From Acanthaster planci (taxonomy: Eukaryota; Echinodermata; Asteroidea; Valvatida; Acanthasteridae), in the NCBI RefSeq assembly GCF_001949145.1, contig NW_019091409.1, forward strand, positions 171,917 to 223,720: a DNA stretch of 51,804 nucleotides, in the 5' to 3' direction. This document shows, one piece after another, positions 12,501 through 22,490 of this stretch; position 1 is the stretch's first letter, and each line of letters starts with the position of its first letter. The position numbers and the translations under genes are program-made. The notes under the pieces are model-generated. The model was not told the DNA's origin. It searched no databases and saw nothing but the letters and a program-made list of their open reading frames with translations.

Positions 12501-15500
12501 TCTCATCAGGTGTCCTTTGTTGGAGTTTTAACTTCAGAAAGGTTGCAAACATGTTTCATTGCTCACGTCACAGTAGTGCATCTCAGTATTTAAATATTCA
12601 GACTGTTGGAAATTTTTTTTGCGGAGAGAAAATGACACAGAGTTAATGGATGGTTCACTGACCACTGTAACATTCTCACTCGTTTAGAGTGGGTTTAGCC
12701 CATCATTGTTTTAGAAAGGCTTGTCTGAACTTCAACAAATTGGAGACACCCATCTGGCACTTCTGCAGTATTCTACAAATTTTATTTCTCTCAGGTTTTG
12801 TATAATTCCCATATTCTGAATTCTCAATTTCACATCTGCTTGATTGACTGAGGGCGGAAGGGGTTTGAGGGAACTGTCAAATGTAAATGGCACAATGGCA
12901 GCATCTTTATCAAAGAAAAAAAAAATAGTGTGGAAATAATGGAGGGTTTTATACACCAATTAATGCCTGTTATTCACTCGGTATTACATTCCTGTGTATT
13001 TGGCTTTGAATTTCTGAAGGAAGTGATACTGGTTTGTTGATCTGAAATTAGCCAAGCATAACTACGACAAGGAGAATGCTCATTAACGGCTCTTGAAAGA
13101 CAGGTGTTCTCCCATAAGCACTTCTTTGCATGAAAAGCCCGGCCCGAGGCGGAGTTGGCTAATTGTGGTTGAAGGTCTAACTGCTTGTTTACAGTCTGTC
13201 ATAAATTAACCTGCTGGCACAGGCAGAGCCTGGTACAGCGACTCTGAGAGGTACAAACCGGTTCTGCCCTGCTTTCATAGGTAACCAAAAACACTGCTGT
13301 TTGGCCCTCTCACACAGTATGTGCATACATGTATGTCTTAATAGGTTGTTAAAAAAATTTAGGCTGTTAGAAAAATATATGTAGCCAGTCCAAGGCACTG
13401 TACATGTACATTGCTGTGTTCTGAAAAATGAGATGACAGCGCCGTTAGAAGGATGGGTTTGCAGAGATGCTGGTATGCTAAGTGTGCAGCGTACACAGCT
13501 CTGTGGCTCTAGCCAAACCAGGGTTCTTATCCACTCGTGCTTTTTTGCTCCTATTAAATGCAGTGAAATGCCCGACCCTCACCGCGTGGGCGTATGAAAT
13601 GTGCCTCCCGTAGGTGTCTGCAAATGTCCAGGTGGACAAGGCTGAAGAGCATTACATTTGTGTGCACCGTTGGGTTGCAAACGCGCATGCCTGCTATTTA
13701 CTTGTGCTGGCCTTTGCTTGATTGCGATGGCTGGAGATGCACACTCTGTTTGTTAAAATTCTTCTTACTTTTAACCCTGGAATTATTTTTGCAAATGAAA
13801 GTGAACAGCAGTGTAGAATTGAGGTGCCGAAGGCTGCAATTTTGGTTGATTGATTTATTTGTACGAGGGTTCAATCAGTTGTAGATTAACTTTTGTTTGG
13901 GGGGGAGGTGGACAGCCGCAGGTTAATAGACAGCACCAAGGGATGAGAAGATAAAAATGGAATCTCCTTCCAATCTCCTTTTACTTCATTTGATGTGTGA
14001 AACATATCAATGTCGCTTTGCAACAAGCCAATTTGCCAGATGTTTTAAAAGTGGTAACCAGTTTGTTGCGGCAGTTGGAAAATTTCAACAGTATTGGAAA
14101 GTAACAAAAATATCAAAGTAAGGCCGCTAATCAGCAAAATGAACTGAAAGGTCATTTGGGACGCTCAATTGAAATTCATGTTTGGGTCCGTCAAAGTCCC
14201 TTGGAGGAATATCGAGATCAGTTGAACTTGTCAGTTGTTAGCCAGTGTCTTGCACTTGCATGTGATGTGACTGCTGGCACTGTAGCCATTCAAATTCCAG
14301 CTCGGTTACCCTTGTAATGATCAACCGTTTCTTTTTCAATGTGTTAAATGTCCTGGATGTTGGTGTTTGTGTGCTGGAGATAGTCCATTGTTGCCATGGT
14401 TGCATTCCCCAAATTTTGGCCATTTTGCTCATTTGTCCCAGAAAACAAGTGCACTTCAAATTGATACATTTGCACGTTCATGACATTGTTAAAATCTAGA
14501 ATCTAGAATCTGGAGTGCCCTAGTCCTAAAAAACACAAACATCAACGAGAGCTTCTATCTCTGTTTGCAACAGAACATAGGGCTTCTTCACATCTATAAG
14601 CAACAATGAATGTCTTTCCACGTTTGCATGTTATCTGCAATTTTTCGACTGAATCAGACATGTAATTCTGGAGATATAGTGATTTAAAGGATGCACCTTT
14701 AATATCACATGACTTTCAACTGATGACGTCATTGTCACATTATGTCAATTTTCGTGTATGATGATGCTTCCCTTCTAGCTATCAGCAAAGTTTTACCTCA
14801 GTGAGACATATATTTCAGGAGATATAAGGCTTTAAAAGGATGTACCTTTAATGTGACTTATCAAATGATGACATCATCACAGATCAGGTCAATTTCTGTC
14901 TATAACACTTCCCTGTCTAGATACCTGCAAGGTTTTAACTCAATGAAAAATATATTTCAGGAGAAAGAAGGCCTTAAGTAGTGCACCTTTAATGTCACGT
15001 GACTAGTCAACTGATGACGTCATCATCGCATGGTGTCATTTTTGTCTATACCACATCCCTTTCTAAATATGTGCAAACTTTCAATCCGACAGGATATGGG
15101 GGCAGGAGATATAAGGCTTTGAAGCTTGCACTTTTAATGCCAAGTCATGTGACACCCGATGATGTCATTATGACAGTTTTGTTCTTTGACCCCGTCTACC
15201 TGGTGGGCTCCAAAAACGTACAAAACCCAAGGGGAAAAATAAAATATTCAAAAATGGAAAAAAAAATTAGGCAATAATGTCATCGTGACGTCATACAATT
15301 GGGGTAATGTTTGTATCAGTGTTTTTGTTGATTATAATTTTAATGGCAATTGAAGATTGCTAAATTATGAAAATGGTGCCTTAAAAACATGTACAAAGTC
15401 ATGGGCTAAAAACGCTATGTAGAAAAACTGCACCTTTAAATGTAAGTCGCATGATTTGCATTTAAACTGATATTTTTTATGAAATATTACTTGATATTCT

Positions 15501-18500
15501 GACTCTTGGGTATATTTCAAATTGAATAACGGAGCGTAAAATATACGATTCTTTTTCCCTCGCATAGTAATCTTTGGCCAATGTTAAGGACTGCTCACTC
15601 ATCAGAATCAATAGTGTTTAGTACAAAAACTTGTACAAAACCTATGGAGAAAAACTGCAGCTTTAAACTCATGTCATGTGACCCCTGGTGATGTCATCAT
15701 GACGACTGTGTCCTAAGACCCTCTCTACATAATGGACCACGAGTGTGCCCAAATATGGAATCAGTCCGTTTGGCCAGAGGGTCGAAGACTGGCTGTTGAA
15801 AAATGTGTTTAAACCTATGGGAAAAATTGAATATTTAAAAATGCTATTAAAAAATCAGCTGATGACATCACCATGATGTCATGCTTTGGGGCTCATCTTT
15901 GTTATAGGGTCTTTGCGTGAGGCAATTTTGATGAAGATTGAGCCTTGCAAAGGGACTAAAGAGGTCCCCCGAAAAACTGTACAAAAGAAACAGGATTTTT
16001 GGAGAACAACACCCACAAGAAGAAGCGGAAAAAAAATCTTGACAAAAAGGATAATTTTTCACAAAATGCGGAAAAGCCAAAAAATTTTTTTAGAAATCTC
16101 TTGACAGATAGAATGCCTTTTTCACAAAATGCGAAAAAGCCAAAATATTGTTTTCAATGAACGGACATGTAATGCGGTTCTGTGGGAAGGAGATGGGAGC
16201 TGGTGCCAGCAGGCAGAGTTGGACATAGAGAGAGAAGCTCCTGCTACAGATTTCAGAAACAACATGGCTGTTTATTTGAGTACAGTATAGACCGTGCAGC
16301 TTTTGGTATACCAACTGTCCATGTGCACTGGCGCATACTGTACACCTGCCCGTTTGTTTCTAACAATGGTGACACGTACACATATGTTGCAACTCTCGCT
16401 ACACAATGTTTGGTTTTTGAATTAGAATTAGGAAGGGGAATTCTTGGGGACTATTTCATTTCTCTGGAAAAAGCCTCAAAGTGTAGCTTCACCCCTCAGA
16501 AAGGCCCAGGCATGCAACTTTTCCTCAGATCAGCTGATTTCCTCGTTTTTCACTTCCCACTCATGCCATTGAAAATTGAAAAACACTGTACAAAGTCTTG
16601 TAGGGATTGGAATGTCCTTTTTTTCTTTTGGTCGAAGTCCCAGTTGCATGCCTGAAGACCACAAAGGTCACAGGGAGTACATTAAGAAGTTTCATGTTTT
16701 TGTCCCTGCCTTTCCCCCAACAAAATTGCCCCTCCCCCTTGAAATGTTGGATCTGTCCTCATAAACATAATTTATGAATTGCAAAACGTCTGTGGATGGT
16801 TTTATATAAGTTTTCCTTCATCAGATCAAGAGGTTTTTGATTGATTTCACAGGTACATGTAATAGGAATTCCACATGCTGGTCAGAGGTGGTTGACGATG
16901 TACATGAATTTGAAATGCAGGAGTTGATCAATCATTTTTTTAGGTGTTTGTACGCTCGATATGTTTCCCTGTTCGTTTATTTCTCCCAACCTTCCGAAAA
17001 GTGTTTCACGTGAGCAGGCCGCCCTGACGAAGTCAGCAGTGCCAGCTGTCAACTTTAAACATTTCAGCCTACCGAAAAACTGTTGACGGTGTGGTGTCAA
17101 TATGGGATGAGTCATCCCTGGCCCTTGTTTTTTTTTTTTTTATTGTCGTGTCCAAAGGTTAGACTGGTGGGTACCAGGACATATGACAAGATGCCTTTTT
17201 TTTCCTCCAGTGTGCATTTTTTGTGTGCGATTTTTATGACCACTTTAGTAAATAGTCTGTGGCAAGATACAAAGGTCATTCAGGTTATGTACATGGTAAT
17301 TCCAGAAGTTAGGGGTCCAAAAGTGTGACATTTTTGTGTTCCTGTTACATCTGACCTTTGTTATTTGACAAGGAAATATCAGGGAATTAATTTCAAACTA
17401 TTACTTCTTGTTTGGCAGGTAATTTGCATTAATTCATCACTCTTGGAAATTAGAAAATGTGTTATGAACTTCCAAAATCATATGTCAGATGTAACAGGGA
17501 CACAGAAAAAAAATGGACCCCTAATTTCTGGAATTACCCAGATCTGATTGTGATTTTCTTCCATTTTTGCCGCTATTTAGTAGATATAGGTTGAAAGGGG
17601 AACATTAAATCAGGACAGTTTCTGTTATGTTCAGACTTTGATCTTTCATGTAAAATTAGTATCGTATGTGTACCTGTGTGACTTAAATATAAGGCTTTTA
17701 GAAACGTCTTTGCAATTCATGCAGGAAATGTAGACGCATCAAAATCAATCTGGCAGAATTTTCTTAACTGGATTTGTTTGATGTTTATTTTTGGGCAAAG
17801 GATGAGATGGCAATTTATTTGAACATCATTTCATAGATTATTTTGTACCTCGCTTGACATGAAATGTAGCAGCTAAAAAAGTGGTATAGTGTCCCCCCCC
17901 CAAGCTAACCCTGGTCTCATCCTTTAGGGTAAAAAGCTGACAGGCAGGTAATGCAGTGGAAAGTATTCTTTTGTGTTGGCTCAGTGCACTTGCCTCTGTC
18001 CACAGGTTCTAACCAGATGGAATAAATAGTCACGATGCCTCACTAGGGATAGCAACAGTTTGTATTGTGTGATTCAGGAATTTTCTGTGAAGTAGTGCTG
18101 ATTGAATTGTTAAGGGGGTGATAAGTTCGAGGTTATTCTCCATTCTATCACAGCACAGTGCGGTTTTAGTAAACTATGAAGATGTGTGTGCATAATCATT
18201 AAAAACCCATAATGGAGAAAAAAAATGGAATCACGTGAAAGAGAAAATCTCGGAAGCTTATGTCTGACTCGAAGGAACAGAGAGATAAAGTCATGTTTGA
18301 ACTGTTGAAGAACACCGGAGAGATGGTATCTTTTTATCAACACCTTGGCAACTTATTCATTGCCTGTGAAGGAATATGATTTATTTATATCTGTACAGCC
18401 AACAGCACATTCAGTGCCAATTACAGGATGAAGTCATAATTGAGAAGACGATGAAGAAATGTTCAGTTTTAGAGGTGGGAGGAAAACCCCGAATGAATAT

Positions 18501-20509
18501 TCCGGGGAAAACCCATGGAGTCAAGCAGATACTGAAAACCCAATCCACATGCTGACCTAGGTGGGATTCGAACCGGGGTCGCAGAGGTGGAAGGCGAGGA
18601 AAGAGCCACTGCACCAACCTGACTCCCCCTAAAGTGAGTCCCCCTATCTGTGATCAAACATTAGGAAATATACAAGCAACAGTGCAGTTTTATTCATGAC
18701 AAACTGAGGTTACTGTTGTTTATAAACATATTTCATTTCTGTACCATTTGTCGGCGATCCAACCTGTTGAGTGCAATGCAATGCAACATTTATTTCTATT
18801 CAAGCACAAGTTAAAACAAAAGGCAAGCGCATACATGAGAGAAAGCAGTGGAAAAACTTGAACAAGGAAATAAAAGAATGACACAGTAAAACAGTGAACC
18901 AGTTGCCAGAATAAACAAGGGCTCGTTGAAGGTAATTATTGACATAAGCTGTATAAGCAGGATAGCCTAAGGATATGATGTCTGGCTACCAGAATCACAT
19001 GTTGCTGTGAAATCTTTGGGAAATAAAATCCATGTTTTTTACTCTCTGCAAATCACCACCTCCACATCGGTGCCATTTGTGATCTGTACAAATGTGCAGA
19101 TATGGATCAAACTGCCAATTAACGTGGGAGCAGCTTTCCAAGGAAAGCAGCTTGAAACAACTGAGCTGCTGCAAGAAATCTTGGAAAAAAAGAATCAGAC
19201 TTTTTCAAAGTCATAGAATAATGTTTTCATTTCTGCATGTATAATGATTTTACTTCTGCCACTAGACCACCGTAACTAGTACCACAATACAAACCAATTC
19301 AGATCAGAATCTGTTTTCAGTACATCCGCTTTTAAGTACAAACATCTTAAATCTAGTACACTTGACAGCAGGGGAGGTCATCTTTTTTCTTTTGCTCAGT
19401 AGGTCTAAAGTCCACAAATATATTTGTGCCTGCGTACTCACTGCATAGTGATTTACAAGACTTGGGCCAGATTGGAAACTGAAACATCCTAACCATTGCG
19501 ACAGAGAGTGATGTTCATCGCCTCGTGATGTTGGGAGGCCATTTGTATAACTTGTTTTGTTGTGCGTGCTCAGCGTTTTCAAGGAGTAGGGGATGGCAGC
19601 TCGTTTGCAAATGTCAGAGCGATCGAGCAGGCTTGGAGCTGTGCAAGAAGTTATGGAAGTGCTGCATAGCATCTGTTAGGCCGGTTCACAGTCCGTCAGT
19701 GATATGTATTCTCTTTGTTGGAGGGTCCAGGCCATCTAGCCCTGCAGCTTTCTGATTAGCGTATGCAAATGAGAATTTGCATGTCAGTACACCATGAAGT
19801 ACTGGAGTTGGCTTTTACAGGTTGTTTTCAAAGTGCAGAGCTGAAGTGAGCTGTATGCATCAATGCTATTTCACCCTTCCTCACTTTTTCCTTTTTTTTG
19901 TGAGGGAAGGTGGTACACAGTAAACGATAATTTGAATAGCCAAGTTGCAAGAATTTGTCTGAACATGTCTGTATTAATCAGAAGCATACAACTTGAGTAA
20001 GAACATTACAGAAGAGCGTTGTTGCAAAAAAAAAAAAGCCATGCTAGGACGAGGCCCCTACACGATGTCTATTTTTAGGGATGTTTGTCCTTTTTATGGG
20101 GGACTAAAATCAGTGTGGCTCAGACTGATCATTTTGACGACACTGCTGACCTGCGCACTCCAGTCAGCATATACTGATCTCAGGCTGGATGTACACTAAG
20201 TCCCACTCAGCAATGCCTTGGTGTTTTTTCTCCAAGCTGGAGCTTTGCATCAGCTGCATGAATTCATCACAGATTTACCCAAACTTCCCAAATTTCCGGT
20301 GGTCTGTGGGTTGTAAGAAAAAAAAAAGAAGTGATTGCGATGAGTGAAATGTACCAAGAGGCCTGTGAGTAATTGCTCTGCAGTGCAGTAATCCAGTTTC
20401 TCGGTAATTAGTATTTTTTGTCTCCCTTTTTTTTTTGCAGAATAAGAGAAAGAAACAGAGCCAGGACAGTGGAAAGGCAGCCAAGAAATACAAGGAATTT
20501 AAGTTTTAA
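472..20509 (+). CDS. SF3B2: Splicing factor 3B subunit 2 (SAP145), C-terminal 269 residues, seven exons
   Basis: SF3B2 is a core subunit of the SF3b complex of the U2 snRNP. It acts in the nucleus, where it helps hold U2 at the intron branch site. The joined exons are 472-579, 4103-4210, 5685-5830, 6184-6385, 6979-7067, 11081-11168 and 20441-20509. All junctions are GT-AG with matching phases (0,0,2,0,2,0). The 269 residues follow the human protein collinearly: the end of the PSP domain (PPPWLIAMQRYGPPPSYPN, then GYHAGGWGKPPVDETGKPLY), an acidic Glu/Ser tract, LITPAD, GMETPEMIELRKKK, LPEKRATVGGAMMGS, KEDFSDMVAEHAAKQK and the terminal KKYKEFKF. The human protein is about 895 residues, so roughly the first 70% (including the DUF382 region) is encoded left of the window. 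I found no earlier exon in bases 1-471. Identification is from remembered family sequence, and the match is extensive. Confidence 0.97.
2090..2366 (+). repeat. 38-bp minisatellite, seven units
   Basis: The unit includes cacgttgctgtcatattttg. Its starts fall at 2101, 2139, 2177, 2215, 2253, 2291 and 2329, exactly 38 apart. The first five units are almost identical; the last two carry point changes. Confidence 0.9.
2670..2693 (+). pseudogene. Truncated duplicate of SF3B2 exon start
   Basis: Eight codons identical to the start of the exon at 4103 apart from the third base of the last codon. It has a normal acceptor before it and no donor, and is cut by the N at 2694. If spliced it would break the frame, so it is a duplication by-product. 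Confidence 0.85.
2694..2694. other. Single N at the duplication junction
   Basis: The only ambiguous base outside the large gap. It falls exactly between the two duplicate copies, which points to an assembly join. Confidence 0.9.
2695..4125 (+). repeat. Tandem duplicate, copy 2 (leads into the intact exon)
   Basis: Collinear with 1135-2692 over its whole length. It has three minisatellite units against seven, and an extra ~25-base segment near 3640 (agaagtcagcaaattttgaaa) missing from copy 1. It continues into the complete exon at 4103. Confidence 0.85.
3681..3800 (+). repeat. 38-bp minisatellite, three units (copy 2)
   Basis: Same unit as at 2090-2366 but only about three repeats, including the two variant units (cacggtgct and cacattgct). 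It therefore looks like a shorter allele of the same VNTR. Confidence 0.85.
4103..4210 (+). CDS. SF3B2: SF3B2 exon: PSP domain, second half
   Basis: Thirty-six codons between the acceptor gttccag and the donor gtaaat, phase 0 at both ends. It begins GCSFGYHAGGWGKPPVDETG and ends DVFGTNAADFK, nearly identical to the vertebrate segment. Its first 24 bases also occur at 2670-2693, immediately before a single N. I treat that copy as a truncated duplicate and this complete copy as the functional exon. Confidence 0.96.
4565..4800. repeat. TACATGTA-rich low-complexity stretch
   Basis: Repeated tacatgta/gtacatgtac self-complementary motifs, densest at 4735-4800. The same octamer is scattered through the whole window. 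Confidence 0.75.
5124..5177. repeat. Small hairpin, probable MITE fragment
   Basis: Arms 5124-5147 (catcaagagtttgcaacgca) and 5154-5177 (tgcactgcaaacttttgatg) are imperfectly complementary, about 20 of 24 positions. The 16-mer caagagtttgcaacgc recurs reverse-complemented beside the hairpin at 34.1 kb, so both probably belong to one element family. Confidence 0.6.
5197..5268 (+). repeat. 24-bp tandem repeat, three units
   Basis: Units gagtcccttcacaagtccag-tcac start at 5197, 5221 and 5245; the third has diverged slightly. The region following it (acagggtgaaca, cttttgtca, tttgaat) resembles 43760-43890, which suggests a dispersed family. Confidence 0.85.
5685..5830 (+). CDS. SF3B2: SF3B2 exon: acidic Glu/Ser-rich tract
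   Basis: Forty-eight codons plus two bases, after a T-rich acceptor (tttttttgtag) and before gtaaga. It starts with seven Glu, then VDRTRWGELESESEESSSEE, then a second Glu run, and ends DETGLITPAD. Human SF3B2 has the equivalent tract around DRTPWGELEP. The acidic length differs, as expected for a low-complexity linker. The last Gly codon is split over the intron (GG/C). Confidence 0.95.
5831..6183. other. Short SF3B2 intron
   Basis: 353 bases between gtaaga and the acceptor ttcaattccag. I see nothing in it beyond splice signals. Confidence 0.75.
6184..6385 (+). CDS. SF3B2: SF3B2 exon: GMETPEMIELRKKK and VGGAMMGS region
   Basis: One base completing Gly plus 67 codons, from the acceptor ttccag to the donor gtgagt (6386). 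Conserved blocks are GLITPSGLTSIPTGMETPEM, IELRKKKIEDAMDQGGETPA, LPEKRATVGGAMMGSAHVYD. This is the best-conserved part of the C-terminal third. A longer open frame continues past the donor to 6508, but the match to the family ends at TAA before the donor. Confidence 0.96.
6386..6978. other. Short SF3B2 intron
   Basis: 593 bases; no coding or repeat structure recognised apart from a T run near 6918. Confidence 0.7.
6979..7067 (+). CDS. SF3B2: SF3B2 exon: variable linker and DPSELDLD segment
   Basis: Twenty-nine codons plus two bases, acceptor cacgcag and donor gtaagt (7068). It encodes AKKVGGAGEGVAITLDPSEL and DLDTAAMAA. It corresponds to the human stretch with APEELELDPMAM, and is the least conserved of the exons seen here. 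The following Lys codon is split AA/G. Confidence 0.93.
7165..7480 (+). repeat. Diverged tandem duplication, ~155-bp unit
   Basis: Ordered shared blocks recur: gcattttca-taaact, ccatctgaa/tcatctgaaa, agtcctt, ccttttg-cacgtg, atgttgac. They occur first at about 7165-7319 and again at about 7330-7480. Confidence 0.65.
9951..10585 (-). mobile_element. Internally deleted Tc1/mariner element
   Basis: Terminal inverted repeats cagtcatttgtaaagtttaa (9951 on) and, reversed, cagtcagtgcaaaagtttaa (from 10585) match at about 22 of 28 positions. They are flanked by TA (9949-9950 and 10586-10587), the target duplication typical of this superfamily. The element is 635 bp and encodes only the DNA-binding part of a transposase, so it must be non-autonomous. 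Confidence 0.88.
10146..10361 (-). pseudogene. Tc1-family transposase fragment (helix-turn-helix domain)
   Basis: The minus frame reads MVTLHQEGYSERQISKRAGC then RKTAMNTAISKFQKDGSF, SDQRRHGHSRRTTPREDHVI. This is the paired-like HTH region of Tc1 transposases, including the GRPRKTTPRED-type motif. After about KDPLSS the similarity shifts frame (LQSTGTNAGVSTISRHWSKE-type residues appear in another frame). No DDE catalytic domain fits before the terminal repeat. It is a dead remnant. Confidence 0.85.
10606..10712 (+). repeat. 23-bp minisatellite, four to five units
   Basis: Unit tatagtactttggttgctgt-ggg, period 23, directly beyond the right end of the Tc1 element. The central units are identical and the edge units have diverged. 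Confidence 0.85.
11081..11168 (+). CDS. SF3B2: SF3B2 exon: YEQQVREQQNQLEKEDFSDM
   Basis: One base plus 29 codons, acceptor attctttcag and donor gtcagt (11169). The peptide is YEQQVREQQNQLEKEDFSDM then VAEHAAKQK. The EKEDFSDMVAEHAAKQK block is essentially the vertebrate sequence, preceded by a short Gln/Glu-rich helix. A 9.3-kb intron follows. Confidence 0.96.
14640..15900 (+). repeat. ~145-bp diverged tandem repeat with TGACGTCA palindromes
   Basis: Each unit has a dinucleotide-rich palindrome (TGACGTCA or a one-base variant) at 14724, 14869, 15015 and 15160, spaced 145, 146 and 145. Degenerate copies lie at 15286, 15689 and 15863. Units also share gcacctttaatgtcacgtga, ggagatataaggcttt and ctttctagatat-type blocks. 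TGACGTCA is the consensus CRE/ATF site. Whether it is used here is unknown. Confidence 0.85.
16038..16160 (+). repeat. 62-bp tandem duplication
   Basis: cttgaca(...)tttttcacaaaatgcg-aaaagccaaaa occurs starting at 16038 and again at 16100, with a few differences between copies. Confidence 0.75.
18415..18630 (-). mobile_element. tRNA-derived SINE
   Basis: On the minus strand a pol III box A (TGGTGCAGTGG, 18616-18606) is followed 42 bases on by a box B (GGTTCGAATCC, 18574-18564). A conserved body then contains gggttttcc, ggaatattcattcgg and ggttttcctcccacctctaa. This is the organisation of tRNA-headed SINEs in many marine invertebrates. I did not find clear target duplications, so the ends are approximate. 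Confidence 0.8.
20441..20509 (+). CDS. SF3B2: SF3B2 last coding exon and stop
   Basis: Twenty-two codons and TAA, after a T-rich acceptor (ttttttttttgcag). The peptide NKRKKQSQDSGKAAKKYKEF-KF matches the basic C-terminus of SF3B2, which ends in KKYKEFKF across animals. The basic run could act as a nuclear localisation element; that is inference. The stop codon is at 20507-20509. Confidence 0.96.
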   Translation, partial: NKRKKQSQDSGKAAKKYKEFKF

Positions 20510-22490
20510 ATATTTTCATGTTTATTTTGAATGTACATTTTATGGAGATTTCAGTTCAGTTTTCAAGGCATATTGCTACATTACATCTGTGTCAATTATG
20601 GTTTGAAAAGATGCTTTGATGACACGACAAAGTTGATCAGCTTTGCGCCTTGGATCATAGGTATCTTAGCAAGTGCAACAGCTTCCTTCAGGGAAAAAAA
20701 AAACCAATCCCAGGCTGCCCATTTACTTCCCTTTTGCTCAATTCTCAATCGCCGTTCCTGAAACACCATCTGATAAAATGTAATCTAATCACGGGCCATA
20801 ATAGCCTAAGATCCCTGGCGTCTGTGCACATGATGATCTTAACTACTGGGCCAATCATTTGGAAAATCCCAAATCCACATCTGTGACCAAAGGGCAACAG
20901 AACGTGGTTCCCAGTTTGATTCTGAACAACACTACCCCAATTGGGGGATTATTATGCAGTTTTGATTTACATATTGAGGGATTTTGCGTTATTAAAAAAT
21001 CGAGAATGAAGTATCCTTGTAATTTTAGAATGACAGCCAAAACAAAACGACAAAAGGAGCATATCTAGTTCTTTTTTATGCATTCTCAATTCATACATTT
21101 GTATATTTGAACTGTAATAACTTCGTGACTTCATGGGAGGTGATGTTCGTTATGTACAAGACCATGTAGAAGTCATTCACAACAAAGAAAACCTTTTTCA
21201 AATTGTATATTTTACATGCCATCTTCTGACATGCCAGTTTTTGAGGAGTGAATTTAAACATTTACCACCGTGGTCCATTGATTTTCTACACGGCTATCTT
21301 ATGTGCTATGATGCGAAAAAAATTGACCCCAGGTTTTCACTGGTCCTTGAACGGCATCCGGATATGGTTGGTTTTTGTACAGTAGGCCTACATATTCTGT
21401 GGGCCTACTGTAGAAAAGTCCCTGTTATTTTCAAACACCAGGAAATTTGGGGCTTGGGTTTGCAGTCTGTGAAAACAGTTATTGAACTTCAGCATCAGTG
21501 TTATGGTCAGACTGACGATCTGAAAAGCTTTGGGGTTCAAACAGCGGGTGTGTTTAGAGCTTTAGTGGTGTAAATCGTTCACTGGAGCTAGCAACTAGGT
21601 CAGAGGTCCACTTTTACAACCTGTGTAAAAAAAAGCCAGAGGCTGTGCAGGATTGAGGAAATGGTACAATTGTTCAGTGCGTCTGATGTAGGCTACCTAG
21701 GGCACCGTAGGCGCAGAATGGCAGTAACAAATCAGTCACTGCTTAGCCACTCGTCCGTAACATGCTCTTGTGTGTCTTTTTATCCCACTACTGACTCCGT
21801 TTGGAAACGTTTTTATCGACTTATTGTCAGTGTAGTTCTCTCTATCCCGTCTGAATACTTGTCTGGTATGTCATTCATTATTATCCCATTGTCGGCAGGC
21901 AAGCTCTTAAAATGGTGGCGACAGTTTCGTTCTGGCGATCAGCCAGGTGGCCGTTGGAAATCTCAATGCAGTGAGAATGACCCCGATTTTGTGTGAATCT
22001 AAGGGAAAAATCACATCTTGACCCGTGACATGTTATGACCCCTGAGATAGAAGTCTTGTAAAATTTCAGCAAGGGACACAAGCTCAGTGCTGTTTCTGAT
22101 ACATCTAGGATATTTTAACGTCACAGATGCCCATAAATTAATCCACATTAACTGCTTACAATATCATTTATTGCGTTTGTGCTCTTTTAAGACTTCGTAA
22201 AATCCCTTAGCACATCAATTTGTTAAAAGACCAAGGTATATAACCCAACCCTAAAACTTGTCTTCAAGAGCGAAGCTTTTTTACTCCAGCAAAAGAGCTA
22301 CCGGTAGCTTTGTTGTAAAACATTCTACTTCATTTAGCAAATTGCCAGAAAGCAGTTGATTTTCACGGGCCCTTTTGTCAGTAAGTTGATTTGGTGTTAG
22401 TTTTCTTCTTTTTCTTAGTTGTAACTATATGAACCTTTGTGAATGACAAGGTGTGTACTAGTGAATAAAAGTACCTGTTTGCTCTGAAAG
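20510..22490 (+). other. Probable SF3B2 3' UTR
   Basis: Sequence from the stop codon to the AATAAA at 22464. Open frames at 21133-21573 (146 codons) and 21661-21996 show no family signature or splice context and are taken as chance frames. A 14-bp palindrome agctaccggtagct lies at about 22297. Confidence 0.4.
22464..22469 (+). terminator. Probable SF3B2 poly(A) signal
   Basis: AATAAA, followed within about 30 bases by a GT-rich stretch (gtgtttttatgtgtgtaag), is the best poly(A) arrangement downstream of the stop. It implies a 3' UTR of about 2 kb. A weaker ATTAAA at 20991-20996 would give a 0.5-kb UTR. Neither can be confirmed without transcripts. Confidence 0.45.

Larger units (their letters stand above)
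11169..20440. other. 9.3-kb SF3B2 intron
   Basis: Large last intron. It contains the ~145-bp tandem repeat block (14640-15900), a 62-bp duplication (16038-16160) and a tRNA-SINE (18415-18630). The open frames in it have no recognisable protein signature. Confidence 0.7.

Noticed and set aside
21133-21573. 146-codon plus-strand open frame after SF3B2
   Set aside because: No recognised domain, no splice or promoter context, and it lies in the probable 3' UTR. The length is compatible with chance.
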